The translations under genes were made by a program, and so were the position numbers. 64,000 nucleotides of DNA, taken from NCBI RefSeq assembly GCF_000327385.1, contig NW_008708301.1:2461765-2525764 (forward strand). The letters run 5' to 3'. Positions 35,429-48,611 of the stretch are shown piece after piece. Under the pieces are notes generated by a model, which made no database searches, was not told the origin of the DNA, and saw nothing but the letters and a program-made list of their open reading frames with translations. Each line of letters begins with the position of its first letter. The first letter of the stretch is position 1. Source of the stretch: Lottia gigantea. Taxonomy: Eukaryota > Mollusca > Gastropoda > Lottiidae.

Positions 35429-38130
35429 AATGAAATGAAATGAAATGAAATGAAATGAAATGGAATGCATTAAGGAGCATCAGCACCAAGCGGGCTATAT
35501 AGCTCCAGAATACGTTAAAATAATAAAAAAAAACTCAAACAATAAAACACCTATCAATATCACAGTAAAAAAAAAAACCCTGATCAAAACCATATCACAG
35601 GAAAAGTAAAAAAACTACTAAAAACAATATCACAGGTAATACACCACATAGTGGTATCAAAAACAAACAAATTATTTAAAACAAACAATGACTAATGTAT
35701 TTAAAATTTAAAATAAAGACCTACTTGTCTTTAAAAAGCCACAACCTTCTCATAAAGAGAAGGTTGTGCAAATAATTGACGTATATATCCAGCACGGTAG
35801 TGCTGGGATCTCAAAGGTTTGAGATGCTTGCACTCAATCAGAATGTGTTTCACTGTCAGGCGGAGCTGGCTGTGCTCACAGACTGGTTGAGGCTCTCGCT
35901 TGAGCAAATAACAGTTCGTGAGGTGAGTACGCCCAAGACGAGAGCGACACAAAACAACTTCATTTCTCCTGTTGGCACAATAGGAGGAGGGCCAGTCTCC
36001 TAGGAGAGGCTTAATGGCATGAAGCTTGTTAGTGTCTGCAGCATCCCATCTTTGCTGCCATCGATGTTGAATAAAAGACCTTATCACCGATTTTAAATCA
36101 GTGAAAGGCAAAGAAAAGGGGGAAACAGGCAGTGACAAAGCAGCCTTAGCCGCCGCATCTGCCATGTCATTCCCACGTATATCCATGTGACTGGGGAGCC
36201 AACAAAGGACAATGTCCTTTTTCGGCCCAGAGAGCTTGTATATATCCCCGATTATTGAGTGAACAAGCTGGATGTTATTAATAGCTTGTAATGAGGACAA
36301 AGAATCAGAAAATATAATACATTTTTTTAATGATGTAGAGGACTGAAAGAACTCAAGTGCCTGTAAAATGGCAATGAGTTCTGCTGTGAAAATTGAGGCT
36401 GTTGATGGAAAAGCTACAGATAGAACTTCGGATGGTGTAACTGTAGCGGCTGCTACCTTATCACCATCCTTTGATCCATCTGTATAGAAAGGTGAGTAAT
36501 CCCCATATTTAGACCTTAGTTCAAGAAATTTAGACTTGAAGACAACAGAGCTTGTCTGTGACTTGTTGCTCGATAGACTGAAGTCTATTTGGAGTGGAGC
36601 AATTGACCAAGGTGGAATAGTGGTCATGTCTTATACCAGCCGCTGACATAAGGGGTTGAATGCTGACTCCAAAAGAAGAAAAAGCACGAGGCTTTGCCTC
36701 GTACAGGTGTTCAAAGTAAGGTCTAAATACGGGGCAGTAAGCAGGATGGTGTGGCAATGATGCTATCTTGATAGCGTACTGTTATGAAAGCCTGTCACGT
36801 CTGTCGTACAATGAGAGCTCAGTAGCCTCGACGTACAGACTTTCAACTGGAGTAGTACGAAACGCAACTTAACTTATTCTAAGTCCTTTAAGGACCTTTT
36901 GGTCGGCTCCCCAGTCAGTATTGGATAAGACTCTCAGTATGTTGAGAGCTTTCAGACATTTGTTCTTGAGGATTTTAACATGGGGACGAAAAGAAAGCTT
37001 GCTGTCAAAAGTGAGTCCCAAAAATTTTAATTTCCGCACAACAGGAATGACAGCACCATCCAGCTTTAGTTCTGGATCTAGGTGCAATCCTCTTTGTTTA
37101 CAGAAATGCATGCAGACGGTCTTGGATTTCGAAAACCTAAATCCATTGTCAGTTGCCCATTGCTGTAAGTTGTTTAAGCAAAGCTGCAACTGACGCTCAA
37201 TCGTCTGCATGTTTGTAGAGCCATAACACATCTGAAAGTCATCAACATACAGAGAGCCATCAACGCTATGGTCCGCCTGGCTTTCGCCCGTGCAATGCGG
37301 AAAGAGGCCATATTGTTATCAGTACGAGAACGTTCAAGGAGTCGTATAGCACGATTACGTTCTTTCCATGGTTTATTGAATCGTTTTGGAGTTGCCGAGG
37401 TTTTACGAATCGCCTGACCAGATACATCTTGTAAGATGGTGGTAAATAATTCCATCGGGTCTTCTGCCTCATCTAGATCATCTTGAGGAAAAGAAGAAAT
37501 ACAAAGAACCTCAAAGAGAGGCCAATTAGCTTTGGAGAGTTTCCATCTTTGTGGCCTGTCTACAGGTGAAGGACCATTATTCCGTACAATTACAGGATAA
37601 TGATCACTGTGGCACAGATCGTCGTGGACACCCCAAGAAAAATCTTAGAACAAAGATGGAGAGCTAATTATCAGATCTAGATGAGAAAAAGTTTCGTTTT
37701 TTGAGCAGAAAAGCGTAGGCGATTCGTCATTAAAGATGCAAAGATCATTGTCATAGATGAAGTCAGCTATTAATTTTCCTCTGGTATTATCATCGGAAAT
37801 CATTGAAATCTCCTAACAAAATGTAAGGAGAAGGAAGCTGGGCAACAAGGTCATCCAATTCTCTCGGGTTTAATGATAAGCTAGGTGGTAAGTTGATGGA
37901 ACAAATGTTAATAGGCACGTGGAGTGTAACTCGAACGGCTATTACCTGCAGAGGAGAATTGAATGTGATCTCGGACTGGGCGACATTCCTATTGACAATA
38001 ATAGAAACACCACCCGAGACCTTATCACCAGTGCCATAATGGTGGTAGGAAACAAAATGTTTAAATGGCACTAAACGCAAATCCGTTGGCTTGAGGAAAG
38101 TCTCTTGGTGGACTAGGGTAAAGGTAATAT
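35429..38130 (-). mobile_element. Non-LTR retrotransposon (LINE with C-terminal RNase H), internally deleted
   Basis: Read on the minus strand. A partial AP-type endonuclease (with QET near 38100, LLGDFN near 37800 and a SDHYP motif near 37600) is followed by a linker. A short end of the reverse transcriptase with the catalytic YVDD (37238-37249) follows, then an intact RNase H region. The 3' end is marked by a GAAAT-type pentamer tail (35429-35461). The junction near 37275 joins the endonuclease-RT linker directly to YVDD out of frame, so most of the RT is deleted. The endonuclease region is also interrupted by stops, and the copy begins inside that domain. RNase H after the RT points to the I/Jockey-like group of LINEs; the clade is not resolved. 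It is a dead copy. Confidence 0.88.
35731..36627 (-). pseudogene. RNase H portion of the LINE (298-aa open frame)
   Basis: The C-terminal part of the LINE polyprotein, still open. The four acidic catalytic residues expected of an RNase H are visible in YTDGSKDG (D), FTAELIAI (E), IIFSDSLSS (D) and GNDMADAAA (D). It ends with a Cys/His-containing tail (ECKHLKPLRSQHY). It lacks the RT it is normally fused to, so independent expression is unlikely. The homologous tail recurs in the plus-strand copy at 48612-49280. Confidence 0.85.
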
Positions 38131-39200
38131 CAAATTGTTACAATAACATTAATTTGTACCAGACAACTCTATGACTTCGAGACACTTGTATGACCAATGA
38201 ACGGTTGGAGTCCCCAAGCCAAGATTGAAATATTGCTTGGACCTCAATGTAATATAATAAAGTAATTTGTGACACTATTACATATGTCAGCAAATCGCAA
38301 AGGGTTAATAATTTCAATATTTGGAGGAAATTCATTTGGTTAAAAAGACAGTCAATTCAAATTATTCAAAAAGCGAATAAAAGCGTCCTCGTACAACTAT
38401 CTACACATATATATTTTGAACTTACTGTACTCGTAATCTTCATTATTTTTAACCATTGAATTTGTTTATTATTATTGTTAACTGTGCTGTCCTTCCCCAT
38501 CCCTAGTTTCCCTAGACTCTCAAAGTTTGTTCCAAAGTCTACATTCCATAATTCATTAGAGAATCGATTAGCTATATAGTTGAAAGTAAATATAAAAAGC
38601 CCTGAGTCATCGTTGAGTATATAAATAGTTTTTGAATTGACTTTTTACACTAACTTGAAAACGGCGACACTGTGCAGTACGGGGTAAGTTGACATTACTA
38701 TTCCTTGGTCGTTTTGAGAAAATAGGGGATGAAACTTGGCACTGATATTATTGCTAACGGCAACACAGATAAAGAGCATGTTAGTTTCGTTTATCATGAA
38801 AAAGTGTTATAGAGTGATATAGCAAAAAACTAGTAGCATTGTAAATGGTAGAAACACCATGTTCTGTCTGGTGGACTTGTACCGGATTCCTTAAAATTGT
38901 GTTTCAGTTCAAAGAGATAAAGTAAGGTGAAAAACTCAATATAACTAGGTGTGAATGTAATAATTGCTCTATATATCAATATTAATAATAGTTATATTAA
39001 CTTTCTGTAGGAGTAGCGATCAATTGTGCTAAAATTATCTTTATCGGATCAGTTAATAATTCAATGCTACCCATAGTAAGTCCTACTGTTCTTTCGCGGA
39101 AACGTATATTTGCATAATGCATTTTTATCAATAGCACTTTTTTTTCTGCTACACTGCATATAAGGCTGTTCTTTACCTGTTCCATACTGTATTACTGCAT
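38131..39200. other. Intergenic DNA with the degenerate left edge of the satellite
   Basis: No gene seen to 39050. From about 39055 a diverged copy of the 55-bp unit (attcaatgctacccatag) appears, followed at 39160-39200 by a second partial unit, forming the worn left border of the array. Confidence 0.6.
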
Positions 39201-41434
39201 AATTCAATGCTACCCACAGGCTGTAATTTATCTGTTCCACAAAGTATTATTGAATAATTCAATGCTACCCACAGGCTGTAATCTATCTGTTCTACAAAGT
39301 ATCATTGAATAATTCAATGCTACCCACAGGCTGTAATTTATCTGTTCCACAAAGTATTATTGAATAATTCAATGCTACCCACAGGCTGTAATTTATCTGT
39401 TCCACAAAGTATTATTGAATAATTCAATGCTACCCATAGGCTGTAATTTATCTGTTCCATAATGTATTACTGCATAATTCAATGCTACCCACAGGCTGTA
39501 ATTTATCTGTTCCATAATGTATTATTGAATAATTCAATGCTACCCATAGGCTGTAATTTATCTGTTCCATAATGTATTAGTGCATAATTCAATGCTTCCC
39601 ACAGGCTGTAATTTATCTGTTCCACAAAGTATTATTGAATAATTCAATGCTACCCATAGGCTGTAATTTATCTGTTCCATAATGTATTACTGCATAATTC
39701 AATGCTACCCACAGGCTGTAATTTATCTGTTCCACAAAGTATTATTGAATAATTCAATGCTACCCATAGGCTGTAATTTATCTGTTCCATAATGTAATAC
39801 TGCATAATTCAATGTTACCCACAGGCTGTAATTTATCTGTTCCACAAAGTATTATTGAATAATTCAATGCTACCCATAGGCTGTAATTTATCTGTTCCAT
39901 AATGTATTACTGCATAATTCAATGTTACCCACAGGCTGTAATTTATCTGTTCCACAAAGTATTATTGAATAATTCAATGCTACCCATAGGCTGTAATTTA
40001 TCTGTTCCATAATGTATTACTGCATAATTCAATGCTACCCACAGGCTGTAATTTATCTGTTCCACAAAGTATTATTGAATAATTCAATGCTACCCATAGG
40101 CTGTAATTTATCTGTTCCATAATGTATTACTGCATAATTCAATGCTACCCACAGGCTGTAATTTATCTGTTCCACAAAGTATTATTGAATAATTCAATGC
40201 TACCCACAGGCTGTAATTTATCTATTCCACAAAGTATTATTGAATAATTCAATGCTACCCATAGGCTGTAATTTATCTGTTCCACAAAGTATTATTGAAT
40301 AATTCAATGCTACCCATAGGCTGTAATTTATCTGTTCCACAAAGTATTATTGAATAATTCAATGCTACCCACAGGCTGTAATTTATCTGTTCCACAAAGT
40401 ATTAATGAATAATTCAATGCTACCCATAGGCTGTAATTTATCTGTTCCACAAAGTATTATTGAATAATTCAATGCTACCAACAGGCTGTAATTTATCTGT
40501 TCCACAAAGTATTATTGAATAATTCAATGCTACCCACAGGCTGTAATTTATCTGTTCCACAAAGTATTATTGAATAATTCAATGCTACCCATAGGCTGTA
40601 ATTTATCTGTTCCACAAAGTATTATTGAATAATTCAATGCTACCCACAGGCTGTAATTTATCTGTTCCACAAAGTATTATTGAATAATTCAATGCTACCC
40701 ACAGGCTGTAATTTATCTGTTCCACAAAGTATTATTGAATAATTCAATGCTACCCACAGGCTGTAATTTATCTGTTCCACAAAGTATTATTGAATAATTC
40801 AATGCTACCCACAGGCTGTAATTTATCTGTTCCACAAAGTATTATTGAATAATTCAATGCTACCCATAGGCTGTAATTTATCTGTTCCACAAAGTATTAT
40901 TGAATAATTCAATGCTACCCATAGGCTGTAATTTATCTGTTCCACAAAGTATTATTGAATAATTCAATGCTACCCACAGGCTGTAATTTATCTGTTCCAC
41001 AAAGTATTATTGAATAATTCAATGCTACCCACAGGCTGTAATTTATCTGTTCCACAAAGTATTATTGAATAATTCAATGCTACCCACAGGCTGTAATTTA
41101 TCTTTTCCACAAAGTATTATTGAATAATTCAATGCTACCCACAGGCTGTAATTTATCTGTTCCACAAAGTATTATTGAATAATTCAATGCTACCCACAGG
41201 CTGTAATTTATCTGTTCCACAAAGTATTATTGAATAATTCAATGCTACCCACAGGCTGTAATTTATCTGTTCCACAAAGTATTATTGAATAATTCAATGC
41301 TACCCATAGGCTGTAATTTATCTCTTCCACAAAGTATTATTGAATAATTCAATGCTACCCACAGGCTGTAATTTATCTGTTCCACAAAGTATTATTGAAT
41401 AATTCAATGCTACCCACAGGCTGTAATTTATCTG
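39201..41434. repeat. 55-bp satellite array, about 41 copies
   Basis: Unit begins AATTCAATGCTACCCACAGG and continues ctgtaatttatctgttccac then aaagtattattgaat. Two variants exist: one with CACAGG and CCACAAAG-TATTATTGAAT, the other with CATAGG and CCATAATG-TATTACTGCAT. Between about 39420 and 40140 they alternate, giving a 110-bp dimer period. From 40140 on, nearly identical monomers dominate, which indicates recent homogenisation. Confidence 0.97.
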
Positions 41435-42055
41435 TAATGTTTCTATGTTCTACAACGTATTTTGGCATTTATGCCCATAGCAATATTTATTTCTGTCGAT
41501 TCCAAAAGTAATTTTTTGTTCACTTTGCATAGTTTTTCATGCCGATTCTTTTAAAATTCTAAACTGGATTCTAGGTCATGGAAGGTCAGTGGGCTATTGA
41601 ATGGGGCGTGATATTTTTTAGACGAGATGTATTGAAGCGTACAGGACACTCTGGTCACGTTTACAAAAAACCTGAAGGCATTATCAATACAACCCATAGC
41701 ACTGTTCTTTAAGTATTGTGTTCTGTTCTATAACATCTTTTAGCATAATTCATTGCTGCCCATAGTACTGTTATTTCTCTGTTCTACCCATAGCACTGTT
41801 TTCGCTCTGTTTTATAACGTATCTTTACAATAAATCAATGCCACCTAGCATTGTTCTTTCTCTGTTCTATAGAGTATTTTTGCATACTTCCAATAGCACG
41901 GTTCATAAAAGAAGGACTACTTTTTGTTCTTCATTCCGGACCCTTTAATGTTCTAAGCTGGATTCTAGGCCATGGGAAGTATGTGTTCAGACAAGAGGTA
42001 TTGAAGCGTACAGGACTTCTCACGTTAACAAAGATCACCAATATCTGTAGAAATT
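41435..42055. repeat. Diverged satellite-related duplication
   Basis: Two related blocks, about 41538-41670 and 41930-42030, share 'aactggattctaggtcatgg' and 'gtattgaagcgtacagga' phrases. Between them are worn units of the form 'attgctgcccatagtactgttatttctctgttct', kin to the 55-bp satellite. They look like an older, longer repeat from which the array arose. Confidence 0.65.
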
Positions 42056-42813
42056 AGGTCCAAGTCAGTTTTATTTGGGCTAACGCCGGGGGATGACCTT
42101 CATATATTCATATAACAATTTATCATTCTCTTATCAAATATTGGTATATTTTACAATATCAGCGAGTCTTCACGATACAAATACGCGGATAAGACATAAG
42201 ATAGAAACACTACTAGTTAAGCTTGAATATAGGTCATTAGAATTATATTCTTTATAGGATTTGTTCTGAATAATTTATCATGAATAGCTAGCGTACTACA
42301 TTCAAGCCGACATAAACTACGTGTATTTGCACTCACCTTTGTAACTTTGTTAGATATCAAAATACCCTCCTGTTCACTGTCGTTTCATCACACAATGTAA
42401 AAAAGTTAAAAGTTATTCTACTTTTGTTTACATAATAAAGTTAAAAATTGAAAGATGTTTTCGTATCATGCAATAAGTGGTATCAGCAAATCGTAAACAA
42501 AAACTTTCAAGGTTGCAGAAATAAGGTCATAACTAAATTGTGTTTAAGGAAAAGGAATGTCCTTTCGCTGCAAAAATCTGATTGCCCCTTTGAAAAAAAA
42601 TTAATCCTGAGAGTCATTCTTTATTCTGATTGTTTTACGCTGAATTTGGACCTCAATGCAATAAGTCTTCGGTGGGTGTCACTGAGAAGAGAGGAAAGAT
42701 CCCCTTCCGGAACTCCCGATGACACTCTGCAGTAGAATGTGTCCACTCTAACCACTACATAAAGCGACATGGCTATTGATATTAATAAATAATATTATTT
42801 ATTATAGGCTTAG
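42056..42813. other. Upstream region of the aldo-keto reductase
   Basis: No coding exon recognised. A plus-strand open stretch at 42448-42735 has no family signature. An acceptor-like attatag lies a few bases before the start codon (about 42807), so a non-coding first exon may exist upstream. Confidence 0.45.
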
Positions 42814-45800
42814 ATGAGTTCTATCGTTGGTCGGTATTACAAGTTAGTCTCACCATCCCGATTAAAAGTGGTATTCCGTCATCTATCTTCAACACCAAAA
42901 CCCAAAATGTCAGCAGATAAATTTATTACCTTTAATAACGGAAACAAATTCCCAAGACTTGGACTTGGAACATGGCAGGTACTTGCTAGCAAACTTTCTT
43001 CTATTAAGCAAACAATAATATTCCCACCACTCTGCGCTGTAAAAGGCAGGACTTGAGACCTTAGAGAACCAAACTATATTTCTTAATACCCCCATTTCAC
43101 CAAGCTTTATTTTGGTCCTGAAGTACCCTATTACTTGTTAGGTCGATCGACTGCATTTTTGTGAAAAGATCTGGAACGTGCTAGCACCATTAAGCACTAC
43201 TGTTTACCTTCGTAGAAAGGCGGGGGAGGTTGTTGGTTTGAAGATCTAGTACGATCGTCTCTGTCCTCATAGGTTCGGCTTCGAATAAAGCGATATGCTT
43301 CTTCTTGATCGGCTTCTTTGTTGTCTCAAATTGCCTTCAGTCGCCCTCCTTGGGGTATATTAGAGCACTACATTAGCAAAACTCATTTTATACTGTAAAC
43401 AATCGTTTCGGAAACTGATTTCGTTATCTTGGGTGCTTGATTTGAAAATGGAAAATTCAGTAAAACTTCGGCATCGAACTGTGATTCACGTGACTTCTAT
43501 ACTGAGCTATAATACTGTTGTAATTATCGCTACAATGTCATTACATCTCTCATTTATAGGCTACCAAAGAACAAGTACAAGGTGCAGTTCGGGCAGCTCT
43601 AGATGCTGGATATCGCCATATTGACACAGCCTTTGCTTATGGTAATGAGGCTGACATTGGCGAAATCTTACAAGAATATATGAACAATGGAAAACTCAAA
43701 AGAGAGGATTTCTACATCACCACAAAGGTATGTTAATTCTACACGAAAATAGTCCGATGGTTGTAAATTGGTTTAAATGGTTTAAAATGTAATAGATTCC
43801 AAGTTTGAGAAGAGAATTTTGTTTTCCTTGAGAGGAGAATATTGATATCTTATTCTGGGAAAGGGACATATGAGAAATTGAACGTATAATTACTACTTAT
43901 TAAAACTTATCTGTTTGCCTTTATCTCGAATACTACGATTGGGTAATAACTATGTATAATAATAGAATATTCTATGTTTAATATTTAAGCTGTGGATTAC
44001 ATATCATGAGCCTGAAAGAGTATTACAATGTTTAAAAAAATCACTCGCATCTTTAAAACTGGATTACGTAGATCTGTATCTCATACATACACCATGTGCT
44101 TACCAGGTAAGATATCTCATACATAATACGTGTGTTTTTGTGGTAGGATATACAATACATACACATGTACTTTTGTGGTATCATATTTATCTCATACTTA
44201 CATCATTGTAACGATACATAATGTGCTTTCATGGATAAATATCTTATTCACACAACATATATTTACTGAGAAGGATATCTCATACATACACACCATGCAT
44301 ACGAGGTATGCCTCAAATGTGCCTTCGAGGTGGGATATCAAAAATACACCCATATAGTCACCAGGTGTTTATGAAAAGGAGATCCAATAAATCCATCATG
44401 TGCTCACCAGAAATCTGTTGTTGAAATAAAGTATAAATGATTTCATATTACTTGTTTAGGTTAAATTTATGAGGGGAAATATAATTTAGGGTTTTTAACT
44501 CCTCGTTCATTTATTTCGTTCTTCTGCTCAGGAAACTGGAGTTGGGTCGTTTTGGCCAACTACAGCCGATGGGAAACCAGCATTCAAACATATTCCAGTG
44601 GAGGACACATGGAAGGTAATTACAGCATTTATGAATATTCCAATCAATCCCTTATATTTATATTTATCACTAAGGCGTTAGCCAATTAGCCCTTACAGAC
44701 TTAGATAAAATAAGTCAAAAGACATTGACATATTATTTCTGCTTTATTTCTTAAATACCTCAGACAGTTTCAGAAAGCTTTATAACAATCAATAAACGAT
44801 AGTATTTATCAAAATTTGTTGTAGAGTATGGAAGAAGCAGTTAAACTAGGACTAGCTAAGAATATCGGAGTGTCTAATTTTAACAGTAAGCAGGTAGAAA
44901 GAATATGTAAATCAGGCACCATTAAACCTGTTACTAATCAGGTAAGTGTTGTAAACGGTAAAAATTATTCCTTATTACAACATCTTCAACAAATGTCCTG
45001 CAGTTAACCACAATCTAAATTAAGTAACTACAGGCTACCTTCTTTGGATAATACTAGTAGTCACGGACGATTTTAACGATAAACAGATAAAATAATGTCA
45101 TTATGATTTGATAGTAACAATCGTTTCTCACTAATTGCGTTACCATAATTCTTCTAAATCTGAATTTGCCTTAAAACTTTTTCTGTTAATTACTGAAATT
45201 TGGTTTTGAACTTTTTCTGTTATTTACTGAAATTTGGTTTTGATGAAGTTTTACCTATTTTGGTCTTTATTGTAAAGTTTTCTCAAATGAGTAAGTGCTT
45301 GTTTTACAGGTAGAGTGCCACGCCTATTTGAACCAAAAGAATCTACAAGACTTCTGTAAGAAACTAGGTGTTACCATTACTTCTTACGGTAGTCTCGGAT
45401 CACCTGGACGTCCAGGAAACTTGTAAGTTAAACTTGTAAATACAATAATCTCTTAAGTTGAATTAAAAGATGTATAGATATAATAAACCGTAATCTAAAA
45501 GGAACACCCATTTAAGCTGATGCCCACTCCATCCAAATACTTCAAGCCTTTCTATGTTCCATAATTCTCTGTTGCAGATTATTTAAGTTGAGCTCTATCA
45601 GCTTCTCAAGCAAACATAAAAATATAAAATCTTTTAGATCTGTGAAATTTTGCTCTTCAGGAAAAAATCAGATGAACCAGTTTTATTACAAGATCCTTTG
45701 ATTGTTAAATTAGCTGAAAAATACAAGAAATCTCCTGGGCAGGTATGTTTCATGTCTCTCACATGAGTGTTCTGATAAAGATGCTTCATTTTGGACAACT

Positions 45801-47062
45801 TAAAGAGGCAGTATGCAACATTTCTATAATTAAAAATGTTGAAAATTATCCGTGAAAATATTAATAAAATTTGTCATGCATTTATATGTATCTACTTTAT
45901 CAACTTTAATTTGTTTAAAAGTGTTAATTAAAAATCTAAATGTACTAATCATTCATCAAGAACTATAGTTTTCATTAATTTGAACACCTTTTCAAACTTC
46001 AACATAATGTGAATGAGCATGCAGCTTGTTAGAAGTTGTCACAAAAAGAAATATTCTGATTTACATCTGGAATTGCATGTGTCTTTTGACGATTTCACAT
46101 AATTTGACAGGCCGAAACAGTTCAGTTCTATTGAAAAGTACTAATAATTATGACTTCTTCCTTTTTCTATGTAGATTTGTTTGAGATCTTTACTCGACAG
46201 AGATATTCTGGTTATACCGAAAAGTTCAAATCCTGATCGAATTGTACAGAATGGGCAGGTAATTAAAATTACATCTATCTAGCAGATTGATAAAAGAGTT
46301 TGATAAAAGAATGCAATGAAAGCTTAACCAATTTACCTCTGTGTTCCAATAGATTACGATTGCCATCAAATTTGTAACTGCGTTGCGCTGTTATTGCTAC
46401 ATGGACTACTTTCGCATTTAAACATATGCCTCGACGTGAAACATTTTCAGCCAAACTAAAATTGGTAATTATATGGTTTATCTCTAATTAGCATTTTTAA
46501 TTTTCAGTTATTCGATTTCAAATTGACATCAGATGAGCTTCAACAGGTTTTGGCTTTAAACAAAGACTTTAGATATTTTAATTTTGATCAGTGAGTATTT
46601 TCATTAACAAATCCGAATATCTAAGGACATTTACACACAAGAAAGACAATAATCGCATTCAAAAGTGCATTCCCGTCGATTGTACGAAGATTCTTTTTTA
46701 AGTTCTCGGGACACCTGAAACAGCATTTATTCCTCAGAATATTGCTATATTAGAGCGTGTTTTGGTTACATAATATAAATAATGACAAGCACAATATTCA
46801 GATCATTATGATGACAAAATAAATCAACAGGCCCCACTAGCTTGTAGAATTCCTTTTGGTATTCTAGTAGTTTTCTGTAATCAGAATAACACTAACGATG
46901 TATCAATTCTTGCTTTCTATGATCACCAGCGTTACTCCCGTTACTTACTATGAAATTAGGTAAACTAATGGTAGGTGTGCATGTCTATCTCCGACAATTT
47001 TATTTTTCTGTGTTTTCAGGGGGAAAGGTCATCAAGAAGATCCGTCTCTTGAACCCTTTTAA
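42814..47062 (+). CDS. Aldo-keto reductase (AKR1-like)
   Basis: NADPH-dependent carbonyl reductase of the AKR superfamily. Ten exons: 42814-42978, 43560-43727, 43990-44106, 44532-44615, 44825-44941, 45310-45422, 45661-45742, 46175-46258, 46508-46590 and 47020-47062. They encode 351 aa with all junctions in frame. The catalytic tetrad is complete: D77 and Y82 in [10 protein letters not shown]111 in ITTK, H144 in LIHTP. The spacing (5, 29, 33) is that of AKR1 enzymes. Other marks are GVSNFN and the cofactor-binding [14 protein letters not shown] second in-frame Met at 42907 begins [12 protein letters not shown], which is where cytosolic family members start. The first 31 residues are rich in Arg, Lys and Ser and look like a mitochondrial presequence. 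AATAAA lies at 47273. Substrate (aldehyde, prostaglandin or other) cannot be inferred. Confidence 0.94.
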
Positions 47063-47272
47063 ATGTCAGATATATTATACACGAGTGACAGAACGTTTCA
47101 GTAGTATTAATATAAGGGTAGAATCTTTTATTGATGACGAAAAACATTGGAACAAAGCATATATATATTTTTTGTGTCTTGTCAATGTTATTTGAACTGT
47201 GTGTATTTGTTTTTGAACATTTGTTTGTATGATTACTGTTCTATTATCTAATATTGGAGACCTTCTATTGTT

Positions 47273-47278
47273 AATAAA
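47273..47278 (+). terminator. Polyadenylation signal of the aldo-keto reductase
   Basis: AATAAA 211 bases after the stop codon, followed by a T/G-rich stretch (attttgtatttaagg). It is the first such hexamer after the coding region. Confidence 0.7.
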
Positions 47279-48611
47279 AATTTTGTATTTAAGGCGATTT
47301 ATTAGATCTTGTCCGTCAAAGTTTGTCTTTATTGTCTTGTGTTTAAATGACTTTTGACAAACTCATCGCAGATTTGAATAACATTATTCGGAAGAGTAAA
47401 TTAGTACGGCTAAGTCAATATTCAGTGTACCAAAAAAACAGGCCTCAAACAATGCATGTCGATCGGAATTAGCAATATTTACCTGATACATGTAGTTAGA
47501 TATTTACCAGAGAATGATCGTTGACTTTAAGTTAACCCAACTCTTCTAAATAAACCTTTACAAAATTCAGCTTTGAATGAAGATATGAATTTTAGCTACA
47601 AGTCACCGAATATATCTTCCTACATTCAAATGTTCCTCTGTAATCTACTCTTTGGTCCACTTACTTACGATTTGGCTCAAGCTGTTTCTAAATTAATTTT
47701 TTTATGCATTGGAATCTAGAATTTTTTTTCAAAATCTAATATGTAAAGTCCAAGAGATAGCTGGTACAGATCCGGTGGGTATGGCCCCCAGGGTATGTCA
47801 AAAACCCTTGTAAGAGGTTTACTTTAAAATTCAAGCTACACAGTTAATACATTGGTTATGTTACTACACATATATTCAAAACTCCAAACTGTGGGGTCAG
47901 CTGCCCCTAAAAAGTCACCCAACATGGGTCAATTTTACCCAGAAAGCTACACATGCCAAATTAATACAGTATAAGAACATTTCATGAGAAGATAAGAAAC
48001 ACAAAAACTGACAAAATATCTTGGTGGAAAAAGGGGGTCAGCTGGTCCCCAAAATCACCTCATTTTGTGATATGGAGTAATATACTTTTACCCCATATTC
48101 CAAATATCTGTGACTTGAAGTTCAACCAACCTGACTAATAATGGGATAAAAACTGACAAACAATTCTAGTGGAATGATGGGGTTGGATTGATGCTGGACT
48201 ATTATCCAACAATTCAAGGAGATATATTCACTCGACAAAACTTGCACAAAACATAGGCGAGTCTTTATGTACAGCATTGCCAGCTAAAAAAGTACAAACC
48301 TACAGGTAAATCTGAAGACGCAAGAATAAGTTGTTTGAAAAAGATGGACCAGAAGGTCCTGTTCCAGAAAATAGAACGTGTACACCTCATTGCTAACTCG
48401 TTGAGTTTAGATGGACAATGGACACTGATAGCTACACCATTATGTGGGCAGAAGGTGGATGATGTTGATTATGTTGAAGTACTGCAGTGTCGTGAGAGAT
48501 TATCCGATGAAGAAGATTTCAATAATAGTACAAAAAAGATACTAAAGCATAAATTTCTTAAAATTCAGTTGTGGTCATTACGAAGTCCGCAATACTGTCG
48601 TGGCTTATACC
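47279..48611. other. Intergenic DNA with weak direct repeats
   Basis: Phrases such as 'ggggtcagctgcccc' (near 47897) and 'gggtcagctggtcccc' (near 48035), and 'agctacaca' (near 47834 and 47945), recur at spacings of about 110-140 bases, suggesting an old repeat. A plus-strand open stretch at 48335-48610 shows no known domain and may belong to the decayed remnants further right. Confidence 0.45.

Noticed and set aside
39201-41434. CRISPR-like array
   Set aside because: The units are contiguous tandem copies without variable spacers, in an animal genome.
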